NCBI RefSeq assembly: GCF_900156465.1
Contig: NZ_LT707064.1
Coordinates: 4,417,001-4,481,000, forward strand
DNA: 64,000 bases
Source: Pseudomonas sp. 7SR1
Lineage (GTDB): Bacteria > Pseudomonadota > Gammaproteobacteria > Pseudomonadales > Pseudomonadaceae
Direction: 5' to 3'
Position 1 is the first letter of the stretch. Every line of letters begins with the position of its first letter. The position numbers were made by a program, and so were the translations under genes. Positions 35,501-58,028 of the stretch are shown here, piece by piece. Under the pieces are notes generated by a model. It searched no databases, was not told where the DNA came from, and worked only from the letters and a program-made list of their open reading frames with translations.

Positions 35501-38500
35501 GCGATGGCGGCTGGCGGGAGGTCGCGCAGCGGTTCTTGCAGGTAGGTATTGTCCGACAGATAGCGCAGGGCACCATAGTCGACACCATGCTGAGGATACG
35601 CCCGCATCTGCCCGACCAGGGCTTGCAAGCGTTGCAGCCGGCTGTCGCCTTCGGGCTGGAGGAAGTACGGCACCGCCAGGGTCAACGGACCCAGGATGCG
35701 CGCCGGGTCGAAGTCGGCCACGGCAATCGGTGCGTTGGCGGGCAGGCGCTCGACCCGGGGACGAGCCGCCTGCACGCTCAGGGCCAGCAGGCCTTCGCCG
35801 CACACTTCACGGCAGTGCTCGGCCACGGCGCTGGCCAGCAGGCTGTTCCAGTCCAGTTGCAGCACCTCGCCCAGGCGCTTGAGGGCCGCCGAGGTGGCGG
35901 CCGGCAGCGTCTGTTCGACCACGCTGGGCGGTTGTTGGCCGTCAGGCAATTGAAGCGGCTCCATGCCGGCGTATTGCAGCCAATGCTCCCAGGCGTCGTC
36001 CAGTCCATCACCCTGGGCATGGGTCTGCTGGTGGCGGGTCCACTGGCTGAAATCACCGCCGACGTGGGACAGGCGCACTGGCCGTTGGTAACGCAGTTGG
36101 GCCAGCGCCAGGTTGAGGTCGTTGAGCAGCAGCTCCCAGGAGGCTTCGTCCAGGCACAGCGGGTGCGCGGCCAGCAGCAGGAATGGCTTGCCCGCCACCT
36201 CCAGCAGGCTGGCATGCAGGGTCTGGCCGGCGTCCAGCGCCAGTGCGTCGACGCCGGCCTGGGCCAGGGCCTGCAACTGTGCCGGGTCGTTTGCCGCGAG
36301 TGTCCCGGTGGTGACGGCCGGGGCCTTGGCCGTTGACAGCACCCGTTGCTGCCATTCCCCATCCGGTTGGGCCTTGAGTGCCAGGCGCAATGCCTGGTGG
36401 TGATGTTGCAAGGCGCCGATGGCCTGGCTCAGCAGCTCGCCGTCGACCGCCTGGCTCAACGCCACGCAACGCCAGGTCGCCTCCAGCGGCCCCTGTTGCA
36501 AGCGGGCCAGTTGCCCGGCGGCCAGTGGCAGCTCATGACCATCGGCGTTGCTTTCGGCCACGCCGTGGCCGGCGTCGGCGCCCAGTACACGGGCGATGTC
36601 GGCGATGGTGCGGTTCTCGAACAACTGGCGTGGAGTGAGCTTCAAGCCTTGCTGGTTGGCCCGGGCGATGATCTGCAGGTTGATGATCGAATCGCCGCCG
36701 AGGGCGAAGAAGTTATCGTGTACCCCGACACGTTCGAGCTTGAGGACATCCTTCCAGATCTGCGCCAGCAGCGCCTCGACTTCGTTGCGTGGGGCCACGT
36801 GGGTGGCGCTGTCGTCGCTGGACTTGTGGGGGATCGGCAGGCGCTGTACGTCGACCTTGCCGTTGCGGGTCAGGGGCAATTCATCGAGGGTGATGAAGTG
36901 CGCCGGCACCATGTAGTCCGGTACTCGCGCCCCCAGGTCGTTACGCAACTTGGTGGCGGACAGCGACTGGCTGGCCACCAGGTAGGCCACCAGGCGCAGG
37001 CTGCCGTCCAGTTCCACGGCACGCACCAGGGCTTGCTCGATCAGCGGCGACAGGCGCTTGAGCTGCGCTTCGACTTCGCCCAGCTCCAGCCGGTTGCCGC
37101 GGATCTTGACCTGGCTGTCGATCCGGCCGAGGAACGCCAGTTGACCGTCCACCTGCCAGCGTACGCGGTCACCGGTGCGATACCAGCGTTGCTGGTCTTC
37201 ATCGAGCAGGAAGCGTTCGGCGGTGAGGTCCGGCCGGTGCAGGTAGCCCCGGGCCAAGGCGCCGTTGATCAGCAACTCACCGCAGACGCCGGTCGGCACC
37301 AGACGACCGTTGGCATCCACCACACGCACTTGACGATTGGGCAGCGGCCTGCCGAGAGCAATGCTGCGCAGGCCTGCGGGCAGTTCGGTGGCAATCGCCC
37401 CGACCGTCGCTTCGCTCGGGCCATAGTGGTTGAACACCCTGAGCCCTGGCGCCAGGTGGTTCACCTGTTCCAACAACCCCGGGCTGAGAGCGTCGCCGCC
37501 AAACACCAGCAGGGTGCGGGGCAGCAACCGGGCATCGGGAAGCGCCTGCAACAGGCCGGCCAGGTGGCTCGGGGTGATCTTCAGCACATCCACCGGGTGC
37601 CGGTCGAACAGTTCAGCCAGCGCCAATGGGCTGAAACCGCTGTCTTCATCCACCAGCAGCAGGCTGCCGCCGTTGCACAGGGCACCGAACAGCTGGGTGT
37701 GACCCAGGTCGGCGGCGATGCTGGACAGCAGGCCATAACGGGCCGCCGCCGGAGGGTTGAGCACCGCGTGCACGGCTGTCAGGTAGTCGACGATGGACTG
37801 GTGTTCCACCACCACTCCCTTGGGTGTGCCGGTGGAGCCCGAGGTGTAGATCACATAGGCGGCGTCCGTCGGGCTATGGGCCACGGCGGGTGGCGTAGCC
37901 GGCTGGCTGGCGATGGCCGCAGCCTGTTCCTCCAGCCAGAGGGCCGGCGTGCGTTCGGCCAGGCCTGCGAGCAGTGGCGAAGGGGCGGCGCCTATCAGTA
38001 GCGCGGCGCGGCTGTCCACCAGCACATCGGCCAGGCGGCCGGCGGGCTGCTTGATGTCCAGGGGCAGATAGGCCGCGCCGGCCTTGAGGACACCCAGCAA
38101 GGTGACCACGAAATCGACACTGCGCTCCAGGGCCAAGGCCACCACGCTGTCCTGGCCGATACCCCGGGCGCGCAGATAATGGCCGAGGCGGTTGGCCTGC
38201 TGATCCAGCTCACGGTAGGTCAGCGCCACCTGACGGTCCCGGACTGCCAGCGCCTCGGGGTTCGCGGCCGCCTGCTGTTCGAAGCGCTGGTGCAGGCAGG
38301 CCAGGGGCACCGGCAGTTGCACACCACGTCCCTGGACCCGCAACTGCTGGCTTTCCTCCGAAGCCAGCCATTCCAGCTCGCTGACGCGGCGCTGTGGCTG
38401 CGTGGTCATCGCCAACAGGATGCTGCGCAACTGCGTCGACAGTATCGTCACCTCGGCATCGCTGAAGCGGCTGCGGTCGTAACTGATCAGGTAGTGCAGC

Positions 38501-39722
38501 TGCTTGTCCGGCATCACAATCAGCGACAGCGGGAAGTGGTTGCGGCCCTGGGTGAGGGTCAGGCCTTCGACCTGCTGGTCGTTGGCCGGCGCGCTGAAGC
38601 TCAGGCCACCGGTGTCCTGGTTGAGGGCATCGGTCACCGGGAAGTTTTCGAATACCAGGATCGAATCGAACAGCGCCTGTTCAGCGGCAATGCGCGACAT
38701 GGACTTGAGCTTGCCCAGGGGCAGGTAGGCGTGGTGGCGCAAGTCGCTGTTGGCCTGCTGCAGCTGTTGCAACCAGTCCACCAGGGGCGGGCCCTCGGAC
38801 CATTGCACGCGCAGCGGCAGGGTATTGATAAACAGCCCGACGGTGCCGTCCACCGCGGCCAGGTTTTCAGGACGGCCGGCGACGGTGACGCCATAGACCA
38901 CGTCGTCACGCCCCGCATGCTGGCCCAGCAGCAGCGCCCAGGCGCCCTGGATCAGGGTGTTGATGGTCAGGTCGTTCTGGCGCGCGAAGTGCGACAACCG
39001 CTCGGTTTCGCTGGCGTCCAGACGGCTTTCCCGCTCGGCGAAGGGGGCGCCCGAGGGCGCTGCCTGGCGTTTGGCGAAATGGGGCAGCGGGGTCGGCTCG
39101 CTGACATCGTGCAATTGCTCGCGCCAGAAGCCTTCGGTGGCGGCCATGTCCTGCTCCGCCAGCCAGGCGATGTAGTCGCGATAAGGCCGGGTCGGCGCCA
39201 GGTTGGCAGGGCGGCCGTGAGCCTGTTCGTAATAGAACGCCAGCCACTCCTGAACCGCGATGCCCACGCTCCAGCCATCCATGAGAATGTGGTGGAAGGT
39301 CCAGATCAGGTGCCAGCGCTCGGGGCCAGGCGTACCAGGCACACGCGCATCAGCGGCGATTCGTTCAGTTCCAGGGGCTGGGCCCGTTGCTCCAGCGCCA
39401 GTCGCTCCAGGGCTGCCTGGGGTTCGGCCTGGTCCTGCCAGTCCAGTTCGGTCAGGGGCAGCGCCACGTCCTGCTGCACCACTTGATAAGCATCGTCCAG
39501 CTCTTCCCACAGAAAGGCACTGCGCAGCACGGCATGGCGCTGCATCAGCGCCTGCCAGGCGCCGCGAAACGCGTTCAACTGCAGCGGACCGTCCATTTCC
39601 AGGCTCAATTGCTGGTAATAAACCCGCGAATCCGGTTCATAGACGCTGTGGAACAACAGGCCGTGCTGGGTCGGCGAAAGGGAGTAGATGTCTTCGATGT
39701 TGTTCATGCTTGCTTGGTCCAT
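29503..39722 (-). CDS. NRPS3: C-A(Asp)-T-interface-C-A(Dab)-T-C plus fused TauD/SyrP-like hydroxylase; apparent frameshift in first C domain
   Basis: This synthetase of about 3,400 aa is read in two frames that join near 39322-39325. Domains in order with approximate residues: C (FHHILMDGW ~140), A (TSGSTG ~624; code DLTKVGHVGK, Asp), T (LGGDSI ~1005), a degenerate C/E-like interface domain (HPLCLDEASW ~1182), C (FHHILTDAW ~1642), A (TSGSTG ~2120; code DIWELTADDK, Dab), T (~2519), C (LHHIATDAW ~2716). After a Lys-rich linker comes a TauD-type Fe/2-oxoglutarate hydroxylase (~3050-3400) with the HNE metal motif, distal His in VAHARDPF and the 2OG Arg in GERKI. No A domain follows the last C, so it must use NRPS4's carrier. 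The start could be 39740 (GTG), 39722 or 39707. Confidence 0.9.
39322..39325 (-). other. Apparent 1-bp deletion (frameshift) in a homopolymer within NRPS3
   Basis: On the minus strand one frame reads the first C domain up to VCLVRLAP and then runs quickly to a stop. A second frame resumes with ERWHLIWTFHHILMDGW, exactly the continuation expected for a C domain. The switch falls on four C residues (GGGG on the plus strand). Five would restore one frame. This is either a sequencing error or a real inactivating mutation. Confidence 0.85.
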
Positions 39723-39758
39723 TTCAAAGGCTTGAAACACAGTGAGCGTCAGTCAGGG

Positions 39759-39786
39759 GGCCGCGGTGGTCGAGGACCCCGCGGCC
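39759..39786. repeat. Strong hairpin in the NRPS2-NRPS3 intercistronic gap
   Basis: GGCCGCGG (39759-39766) pairs with CCGCGGCC (39779-39786), and inside it GGTC (39768-39771) pairs with GACC (39775-39778) around a three-base GAG loop with one bulged base. It fills the 74-bp gap between the stop of NRPS2 and the start of NRPS3. It may attenuate or protect the long transcript; no T tract follows. Confidence 0.55.
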
Positions 39787-39796
39787 GCATCGCTCG

Positions 39797-53740
<13,944 letters not shown>

Positions 53741-53795
53741 TGAAAGCGTCCTGCGTAAAAAGGGGCGACGGCGGCACGGCGGCGCAAGGAACCGG

Positions 53796-56700
53796 TCACA
53801 GGTCGGTCTCGTTCAGTTCGGCCATCAGGGCTTGCATTTCGTCATCGGACAGGCCCGAGGCGCTGAATTCGGTGCTCTCGGCCACGGGCTCGACGGCGTC
53901 GGCGGCCAGCGGTTGCGCAACTTCGGCCATGGCCGCGATGGTCTGGCGTTCGAAGACTTGCTTGGCCGACAGCGCGATGCCTTGCTCGTGGGCCTGGGCC
54001 ACCACTTGCAGGCTGAGGATCGAGTCGCCGCCGATGGCGAAGAAGTTGTCGGTGACGCTCACGGTGGACAGCTTCAAGACCTTGGCGACGATGGCTTGCA
54101 GGGTGGTTTCCATGGCATTGCGCGGGGCCACGTGGGCGCTTGCGTCGAACTGGTCCGGATCAGGCAACTGGCGAATGTCGAGCTTGCCGTTGGGGGTACG
54201 CGGGAAGGTCGGCAGGGTCAGGACCTGGGCCGGCACCATGTACGAGGGCAGGCGCTCACCGAGGAAGCGCTTGATCGCCTCCGAGTCCGGGGCGTAGCCG
54301 TGGGCGGCCAGGATGTAGGCGAGCAGGCGCTTGCCGGCGGTGTGCTCCTGGACGATCACCGCGGCTTCGCGTACGTCGCTGTGGCTGCACAGCTGGCGTT
54401 CGATTTCTCCCAGTTCGATGCGGTAGCCGCGAACCTTGACCTGATGGTCCTTGCGGCCAAGGAACGCCAGGCGCCCATCCGCCAGCCAGCAGGCCAGGTC
54501 GCCGGTACGGTAGGCGCGGGTGCCGTCGGCCAGGGTGACGAAGGCCTTGGCGGTTTCTTCGGGTTTGTTGCGATAGCCACGGGCCAGGGTCGGGCCGGCG
54601 AGGACGATTTCACCTGGCTCGCCGATGCCGCAGGCAACGTCCTGTTCGTTGAGCAGGCGCAAGTCCATGCCGGCGATGGGACGCCCGATGCTGACACTGC
54701 GGTTGGGTTCCAGAACTTCGTAGGTGGCCCATACCGTGGCTTCGGTGGGGCCGTATTCGTTGACCAATCGGGCTTGCGGCAGGGTCTTGCCGTGTTGCGC
54801 CACCAGGGACGGCGGACAGGCTTCGCCGGCGACGATCCAGCATTCGAGGCTGTCGCTCCCGCCGCTGCGCTGCAACTGATCGAGCAAGGCCTGGTACAGC
54901 GATGGCAGCGACAGGCCGTGGCTGACCTGGTGCTCTGTGATCAATTGGGCCAGGCGCGCCATTTCCAACTCTTCGCCGGTGGCGGGCAATACCAGGCGTC
55001 CGCCCTGGGCCAGGGTCCAGAAAATCCCGGCGACCGAACTGTCGAAGGCGAAGGAGGACAGCAGCAGATAGGCCCGCACTGGCGTCTCATAGGCGGCCAT
55101 GCGTACCTGAGTGGAGAAGCTCAGGGCACCGTGAGTGATTTCCACGGCTTTGGGTGCACCGGTGGAGCCGGAGGTATAGATCAGGTAGGCCAGGTCGTCC
55201 GCTCCTGGCGTCGGCAGGGCTGGCAGATGGCTGGCGTCCTCGGCGCTCAGCTCGTCGAGCACGAAGCGTTGCAGGCTGGCCGGTACGCTGTCGGCCAGCT
55301 CGGCGCTGACCACGATATGGTCGATGGCGCTGTCGGCGAGCATGTAGGTCCGTCGGTCGGCCGGGTAGGTCGGGTCGATTGGCACATAGGCACCGCCGGC
55401 CTTCAGGACCGCGAGCATGGCGACAATGGCGGCATTGCCGCGCGGGAACACAATCCCCACGGGCACCCCCGGGCCGATGCCGGCGCCGACCAGTCGATGA
55501 GCCAGGTGCGTGGCGCAGGCATCCAGGCGGCTGTAGCTCAGCTCGCCGTCCTGGTCGCTGAGGGCGATGGCATCCGGCTGCTGGCGAACGCGGCGGGCAA
55601 TCAGTTCCACCAGCGTCAGCGGTTCGATGTTCGGCCGGTTCGGCTCGTTCGCCACCACCTGCGACTGGAGCGGTCCACCAAGGGGCAGATGGGCCCAGGC
55701 CCGTTGCGGTTCCGCCAGGGCACCCTGCAGCAATTGCAGCCACTGCTCGGCCAGGCAGGCGGCGGCTTCGGCGCTGAGTGCGTGGCGATCATAGACCAGA
55801 TGCGCCTGCACGCGGTCGGGGAGCTGGCGTACGTTCAGGCAGGCCTTTGCCGGCGCCATCACCGCCCCGGCAAAACGTTCCCGGGCATCGCCGCAACGCC
55901 AGGCGAAGGCGTAGTCCGCAGAGAGATCGTGGGTATAGTAGTCCTGCCAGCCCATGGCTCGTTCGACGCAGGCACCGACCTGGGTGCTCTGCTCCAGCAA
56001 AGTCGCCTGGGCATCCAGTTCGAGGCTGACGGGCAGGCATTGCTCGAACAGGCCCAGGGCGTTTTCCAGTTCCGGGCCACGGCTTTCATGGACCACGGCA
56101 AGGGGAACCTGTTGCTGGCCCGCCAGCCGGCCGAGTACGACGGCCCATGCGGTCAATGCCAGGTTCGCCGTCAGGGCCGGGTGGGTGGCCAGGGCGGCGG
56201 GCAATGTCAGGTCGTAGCGGGCAGGGGCGAAAGCGCCGGCGCTCGCCGCTTCGAGGGACAATTGCAAGGCAGCCTGTTCGGTTTCGCTCGATGGTTTCCA
56301 GAAGCTGACGCCGGGATGATCCGGTTCGTCTTCCACCAGGCTCCAGCGCCATTCGGCGTAATCGGCATATTGCAAAACGTCCGACAGCGGCGCGGTGCTG
56401 TCCTGCAGCAATGCACCGGCCAGCCACTTCAGGCTGGCCAGATCCAAATGGCTGCTGGCGGCCGCCAGGTCCAGCACGCTTTGCTCACCGGGCAGGCGCA
56501 CCAGGGTCACGTACAAGGGCGTCGCCCAGTCGCGGGCCTGGATGGCCAGTCGCTTCAAGGCGCTGTCCTGTTTGGCGGGGCTGTGTTGTTGCAAGTCCAG
56601 CAGCTCCACTTTCAGGGAGCCAGTCTCGTCGATTACCTGCACCGGATGGCGCAACCCCGGCACCGGCATCAGGCGTGTGCGCAAGATCTCGTTGTCGGCC

Positions 56701-56858
56701 ACGAGCGCGAGCAGGCGCTCGTTCAACGCATCGACCTCCAGCGGCAGGGACACCGCCCACTGTAGATGGCAGCTCAAAGAATGGGCGGCCACGCCGTTGA
56801 GGTGGGGATATACCGATGCCTGTTGCGGCGAAATGCGAAAACCTTGAAGTCCGTTCAT
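53796..56858 (-). CDS. NRPS1: interface-like domain, A (His), T
   Basis: The synthetase (about 1,020 aa) begins with a condensation-like domain (residues ~1-400; FRISPQQASVYPHLNG). Its catalytic site reads SHLDLAS instead of HHxxxDG, so it is predicted to be a non-condensing interface domain. The A domain (TSGSTG ~565) has specificity residues DSALIAEVWK, the histidine code. The T domain has IGGDSI (~945). The protein ends just after T, so transfer to NRPS2 is in trans. The ATG at 56858 is chosen because it precedes the domain directly; a GTG at 56900 is the alternative. It should load the first residue, probably beta-hydroxy-His, made with a partner hydroxylase. Confidence 0.92.
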   Translation of the reverse strand: MNGLQGFRISPQQASVYPHLNGVAAHSLSCHLQWAVSLPLEVDALNERLLALVADNEILRTRLMPVPGLRHPVQVIDETGSLKVELLDLQQHSPAKQDSALKRLAIQARDWATPLYVTLVRLPGEQSVLDLAAASSHLDLASLKWLAGALLQDSTAPLSDVLQYADYAEWRWSLVEDEPDHPGVSFWKPSSETEQAALQLSLEAASAGAFAPARYDLTLPAALATHPALTANLALTAWAVVLGRLAGQQQVPLAVVHESRGPELENALGLFEQCLPVSLELDAQATLLEQSTQVGACVERAMGWQDYYTHDLSADYAFAWRCGDARERFAGAVMAPAKACLNVRQLPDRVQAHLVYDRHALSAEAAACLAEQWLQLLQGALAEPQRAWAHLPLGGPLQSQVVANEPNRPNIEPLTLVELIARRVRQQPDAIALSDQDGELSYSRLDACATHLAHRLVGAGIGPGVPVGIVFPRGNAAIVAMLAVLKAGGAYVPIDPTYPADRRTYMLADSAIDHIVVSAELADSVPASLQRFVLDELSAEDASHLPALPTPGADDLAYLIYTSGSTGAPKAVEITHGALSFSTQVRMAAYETPVRAYLLLSSFAFDSSVAGIFWTLAQGGRLVLPATGEELEMARLAQLITEHQVSHGLSLPSLYQALLDQLQRSGGSDSLECWIVAGEACPPSLVAQHGKTLPQARLVNEYGPTEATVWATYEVLEPNRSVSIGRPIAGMDLRLLNEQDVACGIGEPGEIVLAGPTLARGYRNKPEETAKAFVTLADGTRAYRTGDLACWLADGRLAFLGRKDHQVKVRGYRIELGEIERQLCSHSDVREAAVIVQEHTAGKRLLAYILAAHGYAPDSEAIKRFLGERLPSYMVPAQVLTLPTFPRTPNGKLDIRQLPDPDQFDASAHVAPRNAMETTLQAIVAKVLKLSTVSVTDNFFAIGGDSILSLQVVAQAHEQGIALSAKQVFERQTIAAMAEVAQPLAADAVEPVAESTEFSASGLSDDEMQALMAELNETDL

Positions 56859-56964
56859 GTTGATCTCGACTGAAAAGGGCTTGAACCTGGGGTGCGGCAC
56901 AGCGCTCGGGGCTTGTCGACAGGTCGGCCAGGCCTCCGGGGAACGGTGGGTGCCCCCTTGAATG

Positions 56965-58011
56965 TCAGACGGCGACGTCGCTCGACAGCAGGGCTTCAGC
57001 CATGCCGGTCATGATTGCGCGCTTGCCGGTAAAGGGTTCACGACCGTGGACGGCGAGCATGTTGTCGATGAACAACACGTCGCCCTGTTGCCAGCTGAAC
57101 CGCACCAGCGAATCGAGATAGGCCGTGCGCAGGGACTCCAGCACGTGCGGCTCGATGGGTTCGCCGTCGCCATAAAAGGTGTTGGTCGGCAGGTCCAGGT
57201 CGTTGAAGTTGCTCTGCAGCGAATCGCGGATCGCCGGGGGCAGGGTGCTGATGTGAAAAAAAGTCGCGTGGTTGAACCAGACTTCCTCGCCGGTGCGTGG
57301 ATGACGCACCACGGCCGGGCCGCGCTGGCGGGTGCGCAGGCGATTGTTTTCCTTCCATTCCACTTCGATGCCAACGCTGGCGCAATACGCCTGCACCTCG
57401 TTGCGGTCTTCGGACTGGAACACGGTTTGCCACGGCAAGCCGAAACCGTCGCCGTAGTTGCGCACGTACAGCACGCCCTTTTCCCGGAACCGCGCCTCGA
57501 TCTCGGGACTGATCCGGGCTTTCACGGCTCGGGTGGAACCGATCGGGGTTTGCCCGCCAGTCTCGGACGGCTGCTGGCAGTAGAAGAACAGGCGCAGCGG
57601 AAAGCGTGGCGAGTAGGAATGTTCGTTGTGGGGAAAGATCATCTGGTCGGCCGGGTAGTCGGTCGAGGTATAGATGTTGCCGCCGACCCGGGTACGGGGC
57701 GAAGCTCGGAACATGTATTCCAGCGCCCCGGGGGAGAGGGCGGCAATCACCTGGTCGAACTGTTCGACAGAGGTTACGTTGAAGCCGCGAAACAGCAGTG
57801 CGCCGTACTGCAGCACTTTCTTTTCCAGCGACTCGCGTTCACGGGCAGCCCAGGCGGCCAGGTCGACGCCACTGACAGCCGGCTCGATCACCAGGGGCAG
57901 GGCATGTTGCGGGCTGAGCAGGCGCTCGCTGACCAGTTGTTGTTCAGAGACGTTCATGGCTTTACGACGCACGGCGCCCAGGGCGCGTGGCGATGAGGGC
58001 AGGGTAGACAT
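56965..58011 (-). CDS. Stand-alone TauD/SyrP-like Fe(II)/2-oxoglutarate beta-hydroxylase (second of three)
   Basis: The 348-aa protein has the SyrP-type segment VGGNIYTSTDYPADQ, the metal motif HNE (PHNEHSY, residue ~130), the distal His in LAVHGREPF and the 2OG-binding Arg in GKRAIMTGM. Homologues hydroxylate the beta-carbon of Asp or His while it is tethered to a carrier domain. The gene lies between the FAAL-ACP-C protein and NRPS1, so His on NRPS1 is the likeliest target. Position alone does not prove it; it could serve an Asp module. It starts 17 bp after the upstream gene, and an in-frame ATG at 57957 (MNVSEQQ) is an alternative start. Confidence 0.9.
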   Translation of the reverse strand: MSTLPSSPRALGAVRRKAMNVSEQQLVSERLLSPQHALPLVIEPAVSGVDLAAWAARERESLEKKVLQYGALLFRGFNVTSVEQFDQVIAALSPGALEYMFRASPRTRVGGNIYTSTDYPADQMIFPHNEHSYSPRFPLRLFFYCQQPSETGGQTPIGSTRAVKARISPEIEARFREKGVLYVRNYGDGFGLPWQTVFQSEDRNEVQAYCASVGIEVEWKENNRLRTRQRGPAVVRHPRTGEEVWFNHATFFHISTLPPAIRDSLQSNFNDLDLPTNTFYGDGEPIEPHVLESLRTAYLDSLVRFSWQQGDVLFIDNMLAVHGREPFTGKRAIMTGMAEALLSSDVAV

Positions 58012-58028
58012 AACGGCATCCGACTCGG

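Noticed and set aside
39503..39722. A separate small gene upstream of a shorter NRPS3 starting near 39510
   Set aside because: The N-terminal piece is plainly the first third of a C domain whose remainder continues in the next frame, so one frameshifted gene is the better reading.
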